This document shows positions 10,384 to 22,549 of a DNA stretch of 64,000 nt, piece after piece. The stretch comes from Saccopteryx bilineata (Eukaryota; Chordata; Mammalia; Chiroptera; Emballonuridae). The notes under the pieces were generated by a model. The model was not told the origin of the DNA, made no database searches, and was given only the letters and a program-made list of their open reading frames with translations. The position numbers were made by a program, and so were the translations under genes. Location: assembly GCF_036850765.1 (NCBI RefSeq), contig NC_089490.1, positions 125,578,522 to 125,642,521 of the forward strand. The letters are read 5' to 3'. Positions within the stretch are counted from its first letter, which is position 1; each line of letters starts with the position of its first letter.

Positions 10384-12127
10384 CAAAACCATTTATTAAA
10401 GAGACTGTCTTTACTCCACTGTATGCTCGTACCTCCTTTGTCAAATATCAATTGACCATAAAGGCGTGGGTTTATTTCTGGATTCTCTGTTCTGTTTCAT
10501 TGATCTGTATGCCTATTATTATGCCAGTACCAAGCTGTTTTGATTACAATGGATTTGTAGTATAACTTGATATCAGGAAGTGTAATACCCACCCCACTTT
10601 ATTTTTATTTTTCAAGATAGCTGAGGCTATTTGTGTTCTTTTTTGGTTCCATATAAATTTTTGGAATATTTGTTCTACATCTTTGAAGTATGTCATTGGT
10701 ATTTTAATAGGAAATGCACTGAATATAGTTTTTTTTTTACTTTGTGTTGTCTTTGCCTTGCTTTGGGTAATATGGACATTTTAATATGTTTATTCTTCTA
10801 TCCATGAACACAGTATATGCTTCCACTTGTTTGTATGTTTCTTGATTTCTTTTATCAATATTTCATATTTTTTTGAGTACAAGTCTTTAACCTCCTTGGT
10901 TAAATTTACTCCTAGGCACTATATATATATATATTTGCGATAGTGAAGGAGATTGTTTTCTTAATTTCTCTTTCAGACAGATCATTCTTGGTGTATAAAA
11001 ATGCCTCTGATTTCTGAATATTAATTTTTTATCCTGCCACCTTGCTGAATGCATTTATCAAGTCCAGTAGTTTTTTTACTGCGACCTTAGGTTTTCTGTA
11101 TACAGTATCATATCATCAGCAAATAATGATAGTTTTACTTCTTCTTTTCCAATTTGAATGCCTTTTATTTCTTCTTGGCTGATTGCTGTCACTAGGACTT
11201 CCAGAACTATGTTGAATAAGAGTGGTGAAAGGGGGCACCCCTGCCTGTTCCTGATCTTAAAAGGATTGGATTTAATTTTTGCCCATTGAGTATGATGTTG
11301 GCTGGGGGTTTGTCACAGATGGCCTTTATCATGTTGAGGTATGTTCCCTGTATTCCCACTTTGCTGAGAGTTTTGATCATAAATAGGTGTTGAATTTTAT
11401 CAAATGTTATTTCTGCATCTACTGATATTATCATGTGGTTTTTCTCCTTTCTTTTGTTTATGTAATAAATCAGATTTATTGATTTGAGAATAGTGTACCA
11501 ACCTTGCCTCCTCAGAATAAAACCCTCTTTATCATGATGTATGATTTTTTTCGTGTACTGCTGTATCCAGTTTGCTAATATTTTGTTGAGAATTTTAGCA
11601 TCAAAATTCATCAGGAATATTGGCCTATAGTTTTTTTTTACTTTGTGTTGTCTTTGCCTAGTTTTAGAATCAGAATTATGCTTGCCTCATAAAAGGAGCT
11701 TGAAAGATTTCCCTTCTCTTGAATTTTTTGAAATAGCTTGAGAAGGATAGGAGTTAGTTCTTCTTTGAATGTTTGGTAGAATTTGCCTGTAAAGCCCTCT
11801 GGCCCAGGGCTTTTGTTTGTTGAAAGTTTTTTAATAACTGTTTTGATCTCATTTGTTGTAATCAGTCTGTTTAGGTTTTCTGATTCTTTCAGATTGATTT
11901 TTGAGATTGTATTTTTCAAGTAATTTGTCCATTTCACCTAGTTTGTCTAATTTTTTGTCATACAGTTCTTCATAGTATTTTTTATAATCCTTTATGTTTC
12001 TGTTGTGTCAGTTGTTACTTCTCCACTCTCATTTCTAATTTTATTTATTTGAGTCCTCTCTCTTTTTTTCTTGGTGAATCTAGCTAATGGTTCATCGATT
12101 TTGTTTACCTTTTTAATGAACCAGCTC

Positions 12128-12344
12128 GCCTGACCTGTGGTGGCGCAGTGGATAAAGCGTCGACCTGGAAATGCTGAGGTCGCCGGTTCGAAACCCTGGG
12201 CTTGCCTGGTCAAGGCACATATGGGAGTTGATGCTTCCAGCTCCTCCCCCTTCTCTCTCTCTGTCTCTCTCTCCTCTCTCTCAATCTCTCTCCTCTCTAA
12301 AAATGAATAAATAAATAAACAAATTTAAAAAAAATTAAAAAAAA
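12128..12344 (+). mobile_element. Type B tRNA-derived SINE
   Basis: Starts 'gcctgacctgtggtggcgc', carries a B-box 'ggttcgaaacc', a CT-rich segment and an A-rich tail. Perfect 13-bp duplication aatgaaccagctc at 12115-12127 and 12345-12357. Inserted in L1-A. Confidence 0.93.
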
Positions 12345-12424
12345 AATGAACCAGCTCTTGGTTTTATTGATCCTCTGTATTGTTTTTGAAGTCTCTTTGT
12401 CATTTATTTCCACTCTGATCTTTA

Positions 12425-12476
12425 TTATTTCCTTCCTTCTACTTCCTCTGTTATTTCCTTCCTTCTACTTCCTCTG
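12425..12476. repeat. 26-bp tandem duplication in L1-A
   Basis: The unit 'ttatttccttccttctactt' plus six more bases occurs twice back to back (12425-12450 and 12451-12476), identical. It lies directly before the next SINE and is a local duplication in the host L1. Confidence 0.9.
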
Positions 12477-12478
12477 TG

Positions 12479-12878
12479 ATTTTTTGTTTTGTTTTGTTTT
12501 TTTGTGGGTTTTTTTTTGTATTTTTCTGAAGTTGGAAACGGGGAGGCAGTCAGACAGACTCCCGCATGCACCCGACCGGGATCCACCTGGCACGCCCACC
12601 AGGGAGTGATGTTCTGCCCATCTGGGGCGTCGCTCTGTTGCAACCAGAGCCATTCTAGCACCTGAGGCAGAGGCCACAGAGCCGTCCTCAGTGCCCAGGC
12701 CAACTTTGCTTCAATGGAGCCTTGGCTGCAGGAGGGGAAGAGAGAGACAGAGAGGAAGGAGAGGGGGGGAGGTGGAGAAGCAGATGAGTGCTTCTCCTGT
12801 GTGCCCTGGCCAGGAATCGAACCCAGGACTCCTGCACGCCAGGCCAACACTCTACCACTGAGCCGACTGGCCAGGGCC
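12479..12878 (-). mobile_element. Type C tRNA-derived SINE
   Basis: Reverse copy closely similar to 9993-10383, ending 'gactggccagggcc'. The flanks are similar ('cctctgtg' at 12471-12478 and 'cctttgtg' just after the element) and probably are the target duplication with one change. Inserted in L1-A ORF2. Confidence 0.88.
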
Positions 12879-13919
12879 TCCTTTGTGTTTTACATGCAGT
12901 TCTTTTAGTTGCAAGGTTAAGTTGTTTATTTGAACTTTTACTAGCTTCTGAAGGTATGCCTGTAATACTATGACCTTCCCTCTCAGGACTGCTTTTGCTG
13001 TGTCCCATTGATTTTGAGTTGTTGTGTGCTCTTCTTCATTTGTTTTGTGGAAAGTTTTTATTTCCTCTTTGATCTCATTGTTGACCCATTCATTATTTAA
13101 TAATATGCTGTTTAGTTTACAAGTGTTTGGGTGTTTTTTAGTTCTTTTATTGTAGTTGATTCCTAGTTTCATGCCATTGTAATCAGCGAAAATGCTTAAT
13201 ATAATTTCAGTCTTCTTAAATTTATTGAGACTCACTTTATGCCATAATATGTGGTCTATCCTAGAGAATATACCATAAGCAGTTGAAAAGAATGTATATT
13301 TTGCAGTTTTAGGGTGAAAAGTTCTGAAAATATTTATTAAATCCAATTGATCTAGTGTGTCCCTTAATTCTGCTGTTTCTTTGTTAATTTTCTTTCTTGA
13401 GGATCTATCTAGTGATGTTAGTGAGGTATTGAAATACCCTACTATATAGTATTGCTGTTGATCTTGACCTTTATGTCCATCAAAATCTGCTTTATATATT
13501 TAGGTGCTCCTATATTAGGTGCATAGATATTTATAATATCTCTTCCTGTTAGATTGTTCCCTTTATCATTATGTAGTGACCTTTTTTATCTTTTATTTTT
13601 AAAGTCTTTCTTTTTAAGTCTATTTTGTCAGTTATAAGTATTTGCTACCGCAGCTTTTGTTCATTTCCATTTGCATGAAATATTCTTTTCCATCTTTTTA
13701 CTTTCAGACTATATGTATCTTTTGTTTTGAGGTGGGTCTTTTGTAGACAGCATATATGCAGGTCCTGTTCTCTTATCCAGTCAACTACCCTATGTCTTTT
13801 GATTGGAGCATTTAATCTACTTATATTTAAGGTTATTATTGATATGTAGTTGTTTATTCTCATTTTTTTCTTTAAATCTACATTCTTCTTTTACTAGATT
13901 TCCCCCCCCCCCCACTGTT

Positions 13920-14830
13920 TTCTGTCTACAGAAGGCTCTTTAACATTTCTTGCAGCACTGGTTTGGTTGTGATAAATTACTTGAGGTTTTGTTTTTGTTT
14001 TTGTTTTGTTTTTTTTGTCTCTGAAGCTTTTTGTTTTTCCTTCAATCTTAAATGATAGCCTTGCTGAATAAAGAAGTCTTGTTCTGCATTACTTTGAATA
14101 TTTTTTGCCATTCTCTTCTGGCCTCAAGTTTTTCTGTTGAGAAGTGGGATGTCATCCTTATGGGGGTTACTTTGTAGGTGATTGACCATATTTCTCTTAC
14201 AGCTTTTAGTATTTTTTTTTATCTTTTATCTTTGGTATTTTGATTATGATGTGTCTTGGTATGGGTCTGTTTGGATTCTTTTATAATGGGGTTCTCTCTT
14301 ATTGAACCTATGTGACTCTTTCCTGCATCAATTTAGGGAAACTTTCAGCTATAATTTCTTTGATCAGGTTCTCTATCCTCTGTTCCTTCTCTTCTCCTTT
14401 AAGAACCCCTATTATGCAGTTATTTTTTCTCTTCATGTTGTCACAGAGTTCTCTTAGAGTTTCCTCAGACTTTTTTATCCTTTTTTCTTTTGGCTATTCT
14501 GCTTCTGTGCTTTTGCTTATCTTGTCCTCTAAGTTGCTGATTTGATCCTCTGCTTCATCCAGCCTGCTTTTAATTTTTCTAGTGTAGTCTTTATTTCTGA
14601 TATTGTTTGTCATCAATGTCCCCTTCTTTTTTTATGATTTCAATGTTTGGTTTTTTGATGCTTGTTATCTCTATATTTAGGTGTTTACTATGTCCATCCA
14701 TTGTTGCTTGAGGTTATGTGAGCGTCATAACAATCATTATTTTAAACTCTGCAGCCAGTAATTTGGTTATCTCCATCTCACTCATTTCTTTTTCTGGGGA
14801 TTTCTCTTGTTGATACATTTGGATTGCATT
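13920..14830 (-). pseudogene. L1-A ORF1 (RNA-binding chaperone), broken
   Basis: Sequence between the ORF2 start and the 5' UTR of the same element, matching the equivalent ORF1 interval of the related L1-D (for example the block near 14310-14460 against 24315-24470). The frame is broken many times and a 12-base C-run lies just after its 3' end at 13902-13913. Limits are approximate. Confidence 0.6.
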
Positions 14831-15279
14831 TCTTTGTCTTCCTATTTTGTCTGTGTATATACTCTTCCTTTGGGTGTGTTGTTTGTGTATAGCTAGCTGA
14901 GTCTAGGGTTGATATTGTCTGCCTCCAATTTTTGGTTGTGTTGTTTCTTGGTCTTCTTGGGTTGGCATCAACTGCTGTTTGTAATCTGCTGTAGACTACT
15001 TATCTGCTATCACTATTCTTTTTATATATATAAATTTTTACTAATTTTAATGGGGTGATATCAATAAATCAGGGTACATATGTTAAAAGAAAACATCTCC
15101 AGGTTATCTTGCCATTCAATTATGTTGCATACCCATCCCCAAGTCAGATTGTCCTTTGTCACCTTCTATCTGGTTTTCTTTGTGCCCCTCCCCTCCCCAT
15201 TCCCTTCTCCCTCCCTCTCCTCCCCTCCCCAGTAACCACCGCACTCTTGTTTATGTCTCTTAGTCTCATGTTTATGTCC

Positions 15280-18200
15280 CACCCATGTATAGAATCATGC
15301 AGTTCTTAGTTTTTTTCTGATTTACTTATTTCACTTAGTATAATGTAATCAAGATCCAACCACTTTGTTGTAAATGATCCGATGCCATCATTTCTTATGG
15401 CTGAGTGGTATTTTACAGTGTATATGTGCCACATTTTCTTTATCCAGTCATCTATGGAAGGGCTTTTTGGTTGTTTCCATGTCTTGGCCACTGTAAACAA
15501 TGCTGCAATAAACATGGGACTACATGTGTCTTTATGTATTAATGTCTCTGAGTTTTGGAGGTATATACCCAGTAGAGGAATTGCTCTGTCATAAGGTAGT
15601 TCTATTTTCAGTTTTTTGAGGAACCACCATACTTTCTTCCATAATGGTTGTATTACTTTACATTCCCACTAACAGTGAATGAGGGTTCCTTTTTCTCCAC
15701 AGCCTCTCCAACACTTGCTATTACCTGCCTTATTGATAATAGCTAATCTAGCAGGTGCGAGGTGCTATCTCATTGTAGTTTTAATTTGCATTTCTCTAAT
15801 AACTAATGAAGATGAACATCTTTTTATATATCTGTTGGTCATTTGTATTTCTTCCTGGGAGAAGTGTCTGTTCATGCCCTCTTCCCATTTTTTTATTGGA
15901 TTGTTTGTTTGTTTGTTGTTGAGTTTTATGAGTTCTTTGTATATTTTGAATATTAGGCCCTTATCTGAGCTGTTGTTTAAAAATATCATCTCCCATTTAG
16001 TTGGCTGTCTGTTTGTTTTTTTGTCAGTTTCTCTTGCTGAGCAAAAACTTCTTAGTCTGATGTAGTCCCATTTATTTATCTTTGCCTTCACTTCTCTTGC
16101 CTTCAGAGTCAAATTCATAAAGTGCTCTTTAAAACCAAAGTCCATTAGTTTAGTACCTATGTTTTCTTCTATGTACTTTATTGTTTCAGGTCTTATAGAT
16201 AGGTCTTTGATCCATTTTAAATTAATTTCAGTACAAGAAGATAAACTGTAGTTGAGTTTCATTCTTTTGCATGTGGTTTTCCAGTTTTCCCAGCACCATT
16301 GTTGAAGAGGCTTTCTTTTCTCCATTGTGTGTTGTTGGCCCCTTTCTCGAAGATTATTTCACCATATATATGTGGTTTTATTTCTGGAGTTTCTATTCTG
16401 TTTCATTGGTCTTTGTGTCTGTTTTTCTGCCAATATCATGTTGTTTTGATTGTCATGGCTCTATAATATAATTTGAAGTCAGGTATTGTAATGCCGCCAG
16501 CTTTATTCTTTATCCTTAGGATTGCTTTGGCTTTTCGGGGTTTTTTATAGTTTCATATAAACCTGATGATTTTTTGTTCCATTTCTTTAAAAAATGTCAT
16601 TGGAATTTTGATGGGAATTGCATTAAATTTGTATATTGCTTTGGGTAATATGGCCATTTTGATTATATTTATCTTTTCTATCCAAAAACAAGGATTATTT
16701 TTCCATTTCATTGTATCTTTTTTGATTTCCCTTAAAAATACTCTGTAGTTTTTGTTACATAGGTCCTTTACATTTTTGTTATGTTTTTTCCTAGGTATTT
16801 TATTTTTTTTGTTGCAATCAATCATGAAGGGGATTATTTTTTTTGAGTTTGTTTTCTAATGTTTCATTGTTGGCATATAGAAAGGCTATGGACTTTTGTA
16901 TATTAATTTTGTATCCTGTGACATTACTGTATTGATTTGTTTTTAGTAATCTTTTTGTGGAGTCTTTGGGGTTTTCAATGTATAGGATCATATCCTCTGC
17001 AAAAAGTGAAATCTTTACTTCTTCTTTTCTGATATGGATCCCTTTTATTTCTTTATCTTGTCCAATTGCTTGGACTAGAACTTCTAGCACCATGTTAAAT
17101 AAGAGTGGAGAGAGTGGACAATCCTGTCTTGTTCCTGATTTAAGGGGGAAAGTCATCAGTTTTATGCCATTTAATGTGATGTTAGCTGATGATTTATCAT
17201 ATATGGCCTTTATGATGTTGAGATATTTTCCTTTTATACCCATTTTATTGAGTGTCTTAAACATAAAATTGTGTTGTATTTTATCAAATGCCTTTCTGCA
17301 TCTATTGGTAAGATCATGTGGTTTTTGTTCTTTGTTTTGTTGATATGGTGTATTATGTTAACCGTTTTACATATGTTGAACCATCCTTGAGATTCTGGGA
17401 TGAATCCCACTTGATCATAATGTATTTTTTTCAATTTGTTGTTGCATTCGATTTGCTAGTATTTTGTTTAGTATTTTAGCATCTGTATTCATTAGAGATA
17501 TTGGTCTGTAGTTTTCTTTTTTTGTGCCGTTCTTGCCAGGTTTCAGTATGAGGGTTATGTTGGCTTTATAAAATGTGTTTGGAAGTATTGCTTCTTCTTC
17601 AATTTTTTGGAAGACTTTGAGTAGAATAGGAACCAAGTTTTTTTTGAATGTTTGATAAAATTCACTTGTATAACTGTCTGGACCCAGACTTTTATTTTTG
17701 GGGAGGTTTTTATAGGTTTTTTTTTTTTTATTTCCTCCCTGTTTATTGGTCTCTTTAGGCTTTCTGCTTCTTCATGACTTATTTCAGAAAGGTTGTATTT
17801 TTCTAGGAATTTATTCATTTCTTCTAGATTGTTGAATTTGGTGGCATATAGTTTTTTATAGTATTCTACAATAATTCTTTGTATATCTATTATGTCTGTG
17901 GTGATTTCTCCTCTTTCATTTTGGATTTTGTTTATATGAGTTCTTTTTCTTTTTTCCTTGGTGAGTGTTGCCAATGGTTTGTCAATTTTGTTGATCTTTT
18001 CAAAGAATCAGCTCCTTGTTTTATTAATTTTTTCTATAGTTTTGTTTTTATTTCTGCTCTAATTTTTATTAATTCCTTTCTTCAGATGGTTTTGGGTTTT
18101 CTTTGTTCTTCTTTTTCTAGTTCTTTAAGGTGTGAAGTTAAATGGTTTACTTGGGCTCTCTCTTGTTTGTTCATATAGGCCTGAAGTGATATGAACTTCC

Positions 18201-19102
18201 CTCTTATTACTGCTTTTGCTGTATCCCAGAGATTCTGATATGTTGTATTGTCATTTTCATTTGTCTGTATATATCTTTTGATCTCTGCACTTATTTCTTC
18301 TTTGACCCATTTATTTTTTAAAAGTATGTTGTTTAGATTTCACATTTTTGTGGGTTTTTTTTCTTTTTTTGCAGTTGAGTTCTAGTTTCAAGTTTTATGA
18401 TCAGAAAATATGCTTGGTATAATTTTAATTTTTCTGAATTTGCTGATGTTATTTTTGTGGCCCAACATATGGTCAATTCTTGAGAATGATCCATGTACAC
18501 TAGAGAAAAATGTATATTCTGGTACTTTGTCATGAAATGTCCTGTAGAGGTCTATCATATCCAATTGCTCCAGTGTTTTGTTTAAGTCCAATATATCTTT
18601 ATTGATTTTCTTTTTGGATGAATGATCTAGAGCCATCAGTGGTGTATTAAGGTCCCCAAGTATGATTGTATTTTTGTCAGTTTTTGTTTTTAGGTCAGTC
18701 AGTAGCTGTCTTATATATTTTGGTACTCCTTGATTTGGTGCATATATATTAAGAATTGTTATGTCTTCTTGATTCACTGTCCCCTTAATCATTATGAAAT
18801 GACCATTTTTGTCTCTGATTACTTTTGCTGTCTTGTAGTCAGTATTATTAGATATGAGTATTGCTACACCTGTTTTTTGTTTGTTTGGGTTTTTTTTGGT
18901 TGTTATTTGCTTGAAGTATTGTTTTTCAGCCTTTTACTTTGAATTTGTTTTTATCCTTGTTGTTTAGATGTGTTTCTTGTAGGTAGCATACAGTTGGATT
19001 TTCTTTTTTAATTTATTCTGCTACTCTGTGTCTTTTTATAGGTGAGTTTAATCCATTTACATTTAGTGTAATTATTGACCTTTGTGGGTTTCTTATTGTC
19101 AT
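15280..19102 (-). pseudogene. L1-B ORF2, broken
   Basis: Starts at 19102 with 'MTIRNP...SIITLNVNG', so the endonuclease N-terminal Asn motif is kept. The frame at 18388-18792 keeps 'GDLNTP', 'SRIDH' and 'SDH', the endonuclease catalytic motifs. In the reverse transcriptase (16818-17264) motif B '[15 protein letters not shown]' is recognisable, but the FADD catalytic box reads FAED (Glu codon at 16995-16997). Several frameshifts separate the frames; the product is dead. Confidence 0.88.
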
Positions 19103-19449
19103 TTTATAAATTGCTTTCTGTTAGTTTTGTATCTTGTTTGATTCTTCTCTTTTGTTTTCTATCATTTTTTTTATGTTTGGTTGTAATCCATAGTTTTTTC
19201 CTCTGTTGCTCCCTTTTTTAAGTCATGTGCTTCTGTGTTGGTTTTTTCAGGGGTGGTTACCATTAAGTAATAAAAAGGGTATCTACCATGTTCATGGTAC
19301 TACACTATCTTATGAGTGCTTCTGCACTCCATCATTCTTTGCTACTGTTTATCTCTGTCCTCTCCCTCTCTCTTTTTTTTTTTTTTTTGTTGTCACAGTA
19401 TAAGTTTGGTTTTTATTGTGTTCTTGGTGGAGATTTTACTTGTGGTTTT

Positions 19450-20428
19450 GTTTTGTTCTCTTCTTTGTATCTGGTTGGAAAACCTCCTTTAGTAGTTTCT
19501 GGTGATGAGGGTTTTCTGATGATAAATTTCCTCATCTTTTCTGTATCTGTGAATGTTTTTATTTCTCCTATTTCTTTGAAGGATAGCTTTGATGGGTATA
19601 GTATTCTTGGTGAAAGTTCCTCTCTTTCAAAACTTTAAATATGGAGTCCACCTTCTTCTCGCTTGTAGAGTTTCTGCTGAGAAATCCAATGATAATCTAA
19701 TAGGCCTTCCTTTATATATTGTATTCTTCTTTTCCATGGCTCCCTTGAGAATATTTTCTTTGTTGTTGGTTTGTGCCAATTATATTATGATGTGCCTTGG
19801 AGTAGGTTTGTTGGAGTTATTAAAAACTTGATGTTCTGTTTGCTTCTTGAATTTGAGGCTTTAGTTCATTCCACAGGCTTGGGAATTTCTCATCTATTAT
19901 TTGTTTGAATATGTCCTCCATTCCATTTTCTCTCTCTTCTCCTTCTGAAACACCTATTACTCTTATGTTAGTCTTTTTGATGGAGTCAGATAATTCCTTT
20001 AGGGCTTTCTCATTTTTTTTAATTTTTGAGTCTCTCTCTTTTCTCTGTTGTGCCTCAAGTTGCTTGTCTTCTATGTCACTAATCCTACCTTCTATCTGGC
20101 CTGTTCTATTAGCTAAGCTTGTTAGATCATTTTTCAGTTCATCAATTGATTTTTTCATCTCTGTTTGATTTGTTTTTATAGTTTCAATTTCCTTGGTAAT
20201 ATATTCTTAGTTTTCATTGAGTTGTTTTTTTGATCTCCCTAAATTGCCTTTCTGTGTTTTCTTGTATATCTCTGAGTATTTTTAGGATTTCTATTTTAAA
20301 TTCTCTGTCATTTAGCTCCAAGTTTTTTAATATATTAAATTTTTCTCCATAGAGTTTTTCTCATCTATCTATGCTACATCTCTGTCTTTTGTATTCATGA
20401 TATTTGATTTCCTTTTTCTTAATGTCAT
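19450..20428 (-). pseudogene. L1-B ORF1, broken
   Basis: Start at 20428 ('MTLRKRKSNIMNTKDRD'). The frame at 19820-20158 holds the end of a coiled coil and the entry to the RRM-like domain ('NIRVIGVSEGEERENG'). The C-terminal domain follows in other frames. This would be the trimeric RNA-binding L1 protein. Frameshifts make it non-functional; the 3' limit is approximate. Confidence 0.8.
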
Positions 20429-20515
20429 CTGAGGGTGGTTTTGTTAATAGCACTAACGAGAATTAATAAAGAATAAAAAGTAAAAAAAGAGAAAAAATGG
20501 AAAAAAATAAGAAAA

Positions 20516-22470
20516 GCTATCACTATTCTTTTTGTTATTTGTGTCAGCGTTTTCTATGTTTAAGCTGGGTCAGATGTGAGGAGCCCTTCCTTAAGCTACC
20601 ACTCTTACAACGGTTGTTAGGTCCTGAACTGATGCTCTCCTTATCAGGCTGCTGGCTGTTCCTGTCCTGGAATTCCTGGCCTAGGCCTGGCACAGATTAG
20701 TGTGGGTCACTGCCAATGTCTGGCACTTATCAACCTTTTTGGAGCTACAGGTGATCCAGATCTTTTGGCTGCCTCTGCTGGGCCCCAGTGGCATTGTAAA
20801 TATCAGCTGCAGTTCTAGGCTAGCTTTTATCTACTCTTGGCTTGGGGAAAGTTGCTTTAAAAGTTCAAATTCCCCTGAGATTTGCTTTCTGCTGCCTCTT
20901 ATTGCTGGTTAATTGTTGGGCTCATTACTGTAATTCAGTGATTAGGTACAGTATTGAATGTTGTTTGCCCTTATCCTCAGATGTCTTTCTATACAAAATT
21001 TTTATTTTATTTTATTTTATTTTATTTTATTTTGTTTCTTTCTTCTTTTTCAGCACTCAGAATGTTGTGGTCTTAAGTATCCAGTGGGTGTGGACTCTGT
21101 GCTCCAATATGTGGTCTGTTTGTCAGTCCCTGCTGCCGCTGTTGCCGCCTCAGGCATTTGGGCTCAGGTGCTGCAGGTGCTGCTGGTGCCAGCCTGCCTC
21201 TGCAGACACTATGGCTTCTGCCACCCCTGGTGGGCCAGTGTGTGTCCACTCAGACTGTCCCAAGGTCTCACGAGCCACAGCCACCACCAAGGGCAGGCTC
21301 ACACCATAGTCTGGATTGCATGCAAGCTTGGATCTCTGAAGTGGCCCGCTATGGCTTCTGCCTATGCAGACGGCCCCTGCACCTGTTCAGACCACTTCTG
21401 CTGTCGTCCATGCCTCAGCCACCGCCAGGGGTGGGCTCACTCTACAGGCATGATTGTGTGTGAGCTCAGACCTTTGCAGCGGCTGCTGCAATCCCCAGCT
21501 TCACTCTAGTTTCTTAGGGCGTGCCCATGTGTGCCTGCTCAGACCACCTCTACAGTCGCCTTGGCTCGTGCCCCAGGTGGGCATGCATGCTCGCTCTGAC
21601 CTTCGCAGTGGTCACCAAGGTTTGTGCCTTTGTGGGCTGGCCCATGCATGCTTACTCAGTCTGCCCTGGCTCCTGTAGCTGCACCCCACTGCCACCAGCC
21701 CACCTGCCCCAGTGAGCACTCAGCAAGATGGGGGGCAGTGTAGCTCAGACCTCAGCACTCACTACCTGTGTCCCTAACATGTTGCTGCTTCTATGTGCCT
21801 CTTTGTTCTGAAGAGCAGGAGAGCCTTTGGTGGCCGGGGTAATTTCTTCCCTTTGCTGGTATTGCTTGTCAGAAGAAAAAGTTCACTTTAGATTTGGGGC
21901 ATGATTCAGCTTAGGGGCTAGGGTGTCCATCCCTTAAAGTGTCTCCCCCTGTGCCTCCAAGAACACACTCTCCTTTGTCAACTCCAGTTCTCCCAGCATT
22001 CCCCAGCTCCGGAGCCCAAGGCAGGTGGCTTTGAGAGAGACTCTCCATGCAGTCCCTTTAATAGAGAGCCTGGATCAGAGAGTTCTGTCTCCTTCTCTCA
22101 AACAGTATCTAGGCTCCTTTCTCAGCCAAACACAATCCATTCGCCCCTTCCAGGCTCCAGGGCTCTAGGCTGGGACTCCAGTTCTGGGGCTGAAGACCCA
22201 CAACTAACAACTCGCCAGGCAATCTTCCCCACTGCAAGAGTCCCTCCAGGCTGCTGCTTGCTCCCAGGAGCAGGGCAACCCTTTCCATGTCTCCACCTTT
22301 CCTTTCAGGCTCAGTGTGGGTTCTTTGGTGGTTCTTGGCTGTAGAATCCTCTTAGTTTAGTCCAAAGTTAGTCTTTCAATATGTCTGTTTTCCAAATTAA
22401 GTTGTAATCCACTTTGGTTCTGGGGTGTGGGAGTTGGAACATCTGCCTACTCCATGGCCATCTTGTCTCT
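20516..22470 (-). mobile_element. L1-A, remaining 5' UTR and 5' end
   Basis: Continuation of L1-A after L1-B. GC-rich 5' UTR with degenerate internal repeats at 21230-21720. It ends near 22466 with 'ccatggccatcttg', which in sense is 'caagatggccatgg', a YY1-type start typical of L1 5' ends. The element is therefore complete at its 5' end. Confidence 0.82.
21230..21720 (-). repeat. Degenerate ~115-120-bp repeats in L1-A 5' UTR
   Basis: Three to four diverged units share 'ctcagac', a 'gccaccaccaagggcaggctcac'-like core (shown only in part: 'gccaccgccaggggtggg' in unit 2) and 'gcagcggc/gcagtggtc' ends; approximate units are 21239-21350, 21370-21490, 21520-21620 and 21640-21720. They resemble the monomer arrays that act as promoters in some L1 families. 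Confidence 0.55.
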
Positions 22471-22549
22471 TTCTCTTATAGCTGCCATCTTTCCCTTACA
22501 GCCCCTCATGGAACTGACCTCATTATTTAATAATATGCTATTTAGCCTC

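Larger units (their letters stand above)
8939..13863 (-). pseudogene. L1-A ORF2 (endonuclease and reverse transcriptase), broken
   Basis: ORF2 would nick target DNA and reverse-transcribe the L1 RNA. The N-terminal endonuclease begins at 13863 ('MRINNYISIITLN'). The usual QETHL active-site motif reads QKTHL (Glu to Lys, codon 13738-13740). In the reverse transcriptase, motif A is recognisable as '[12 protein letters not shown]' (within 11207-11611), motif B as 'LRSGTGRG', and FADD is seen around 11105-11124. The C-terminal segment lies at 8939-9313. Frameshifts, stops and three SINEs divide it into at least six frames, so no enzyme can be made. Confidence 0.88.
8640..15023 (-). mobile_element. 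L1-A: long LINE-1, 3' part (3' UTR, ORF2, ORF1, start of 5' UTR)
   Basis: Reverse-strand L1 whose 3' end is near 8640-8650. In reverse order it holds a C-rich (G-rich in sense) 3' UTR, ORF2 (8939-13863), ORF1 (about 13920-14830) and 5' UTR. Three SINEs interrupt it (9993-10383, 12128-12344, 12479-12878). At 15006-15023 it is broken by insertion of L1-B and resumes at 20534. Without insertions it would be about 7.3 kb, near full length. It differs from L1-B and L1-C throughout and looks like a separate subfamily. Confidence 0.9.
15024..20515 (-). mobile_element. L1-B: LINE-1 nested in L1-A
   Basis: A 5.5-kb reverse-strand L1 with no SINE inside. The 3' end is at 15024 with an AT-rich tail, then 3' UTR, ORF2 and ORF1; it stops shortly beyond the ORF1 start, so most of its 5' UTR is missing (5' truncation). 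The 18-bp duplication of L1-A sequence (gctatcactattctttt plus t) at 15006-15023 and 20516-20533 proves insertion into L1-A. It belongs with L1-C rather than L1-A by sequence. Confidence 0.95.

Noticed and set aside
10035..10565. 176-codon forward frame
   Set aside because: Antisense across a type C SINE and L1-A; GC-rich SINE bodies give open frames on both strands.
13902..13913. Poly-C tract as a regulatory element
   Set aside because: A single homopolymer at the ORF1/ORF2 junction of a dead L1; likely slippage.
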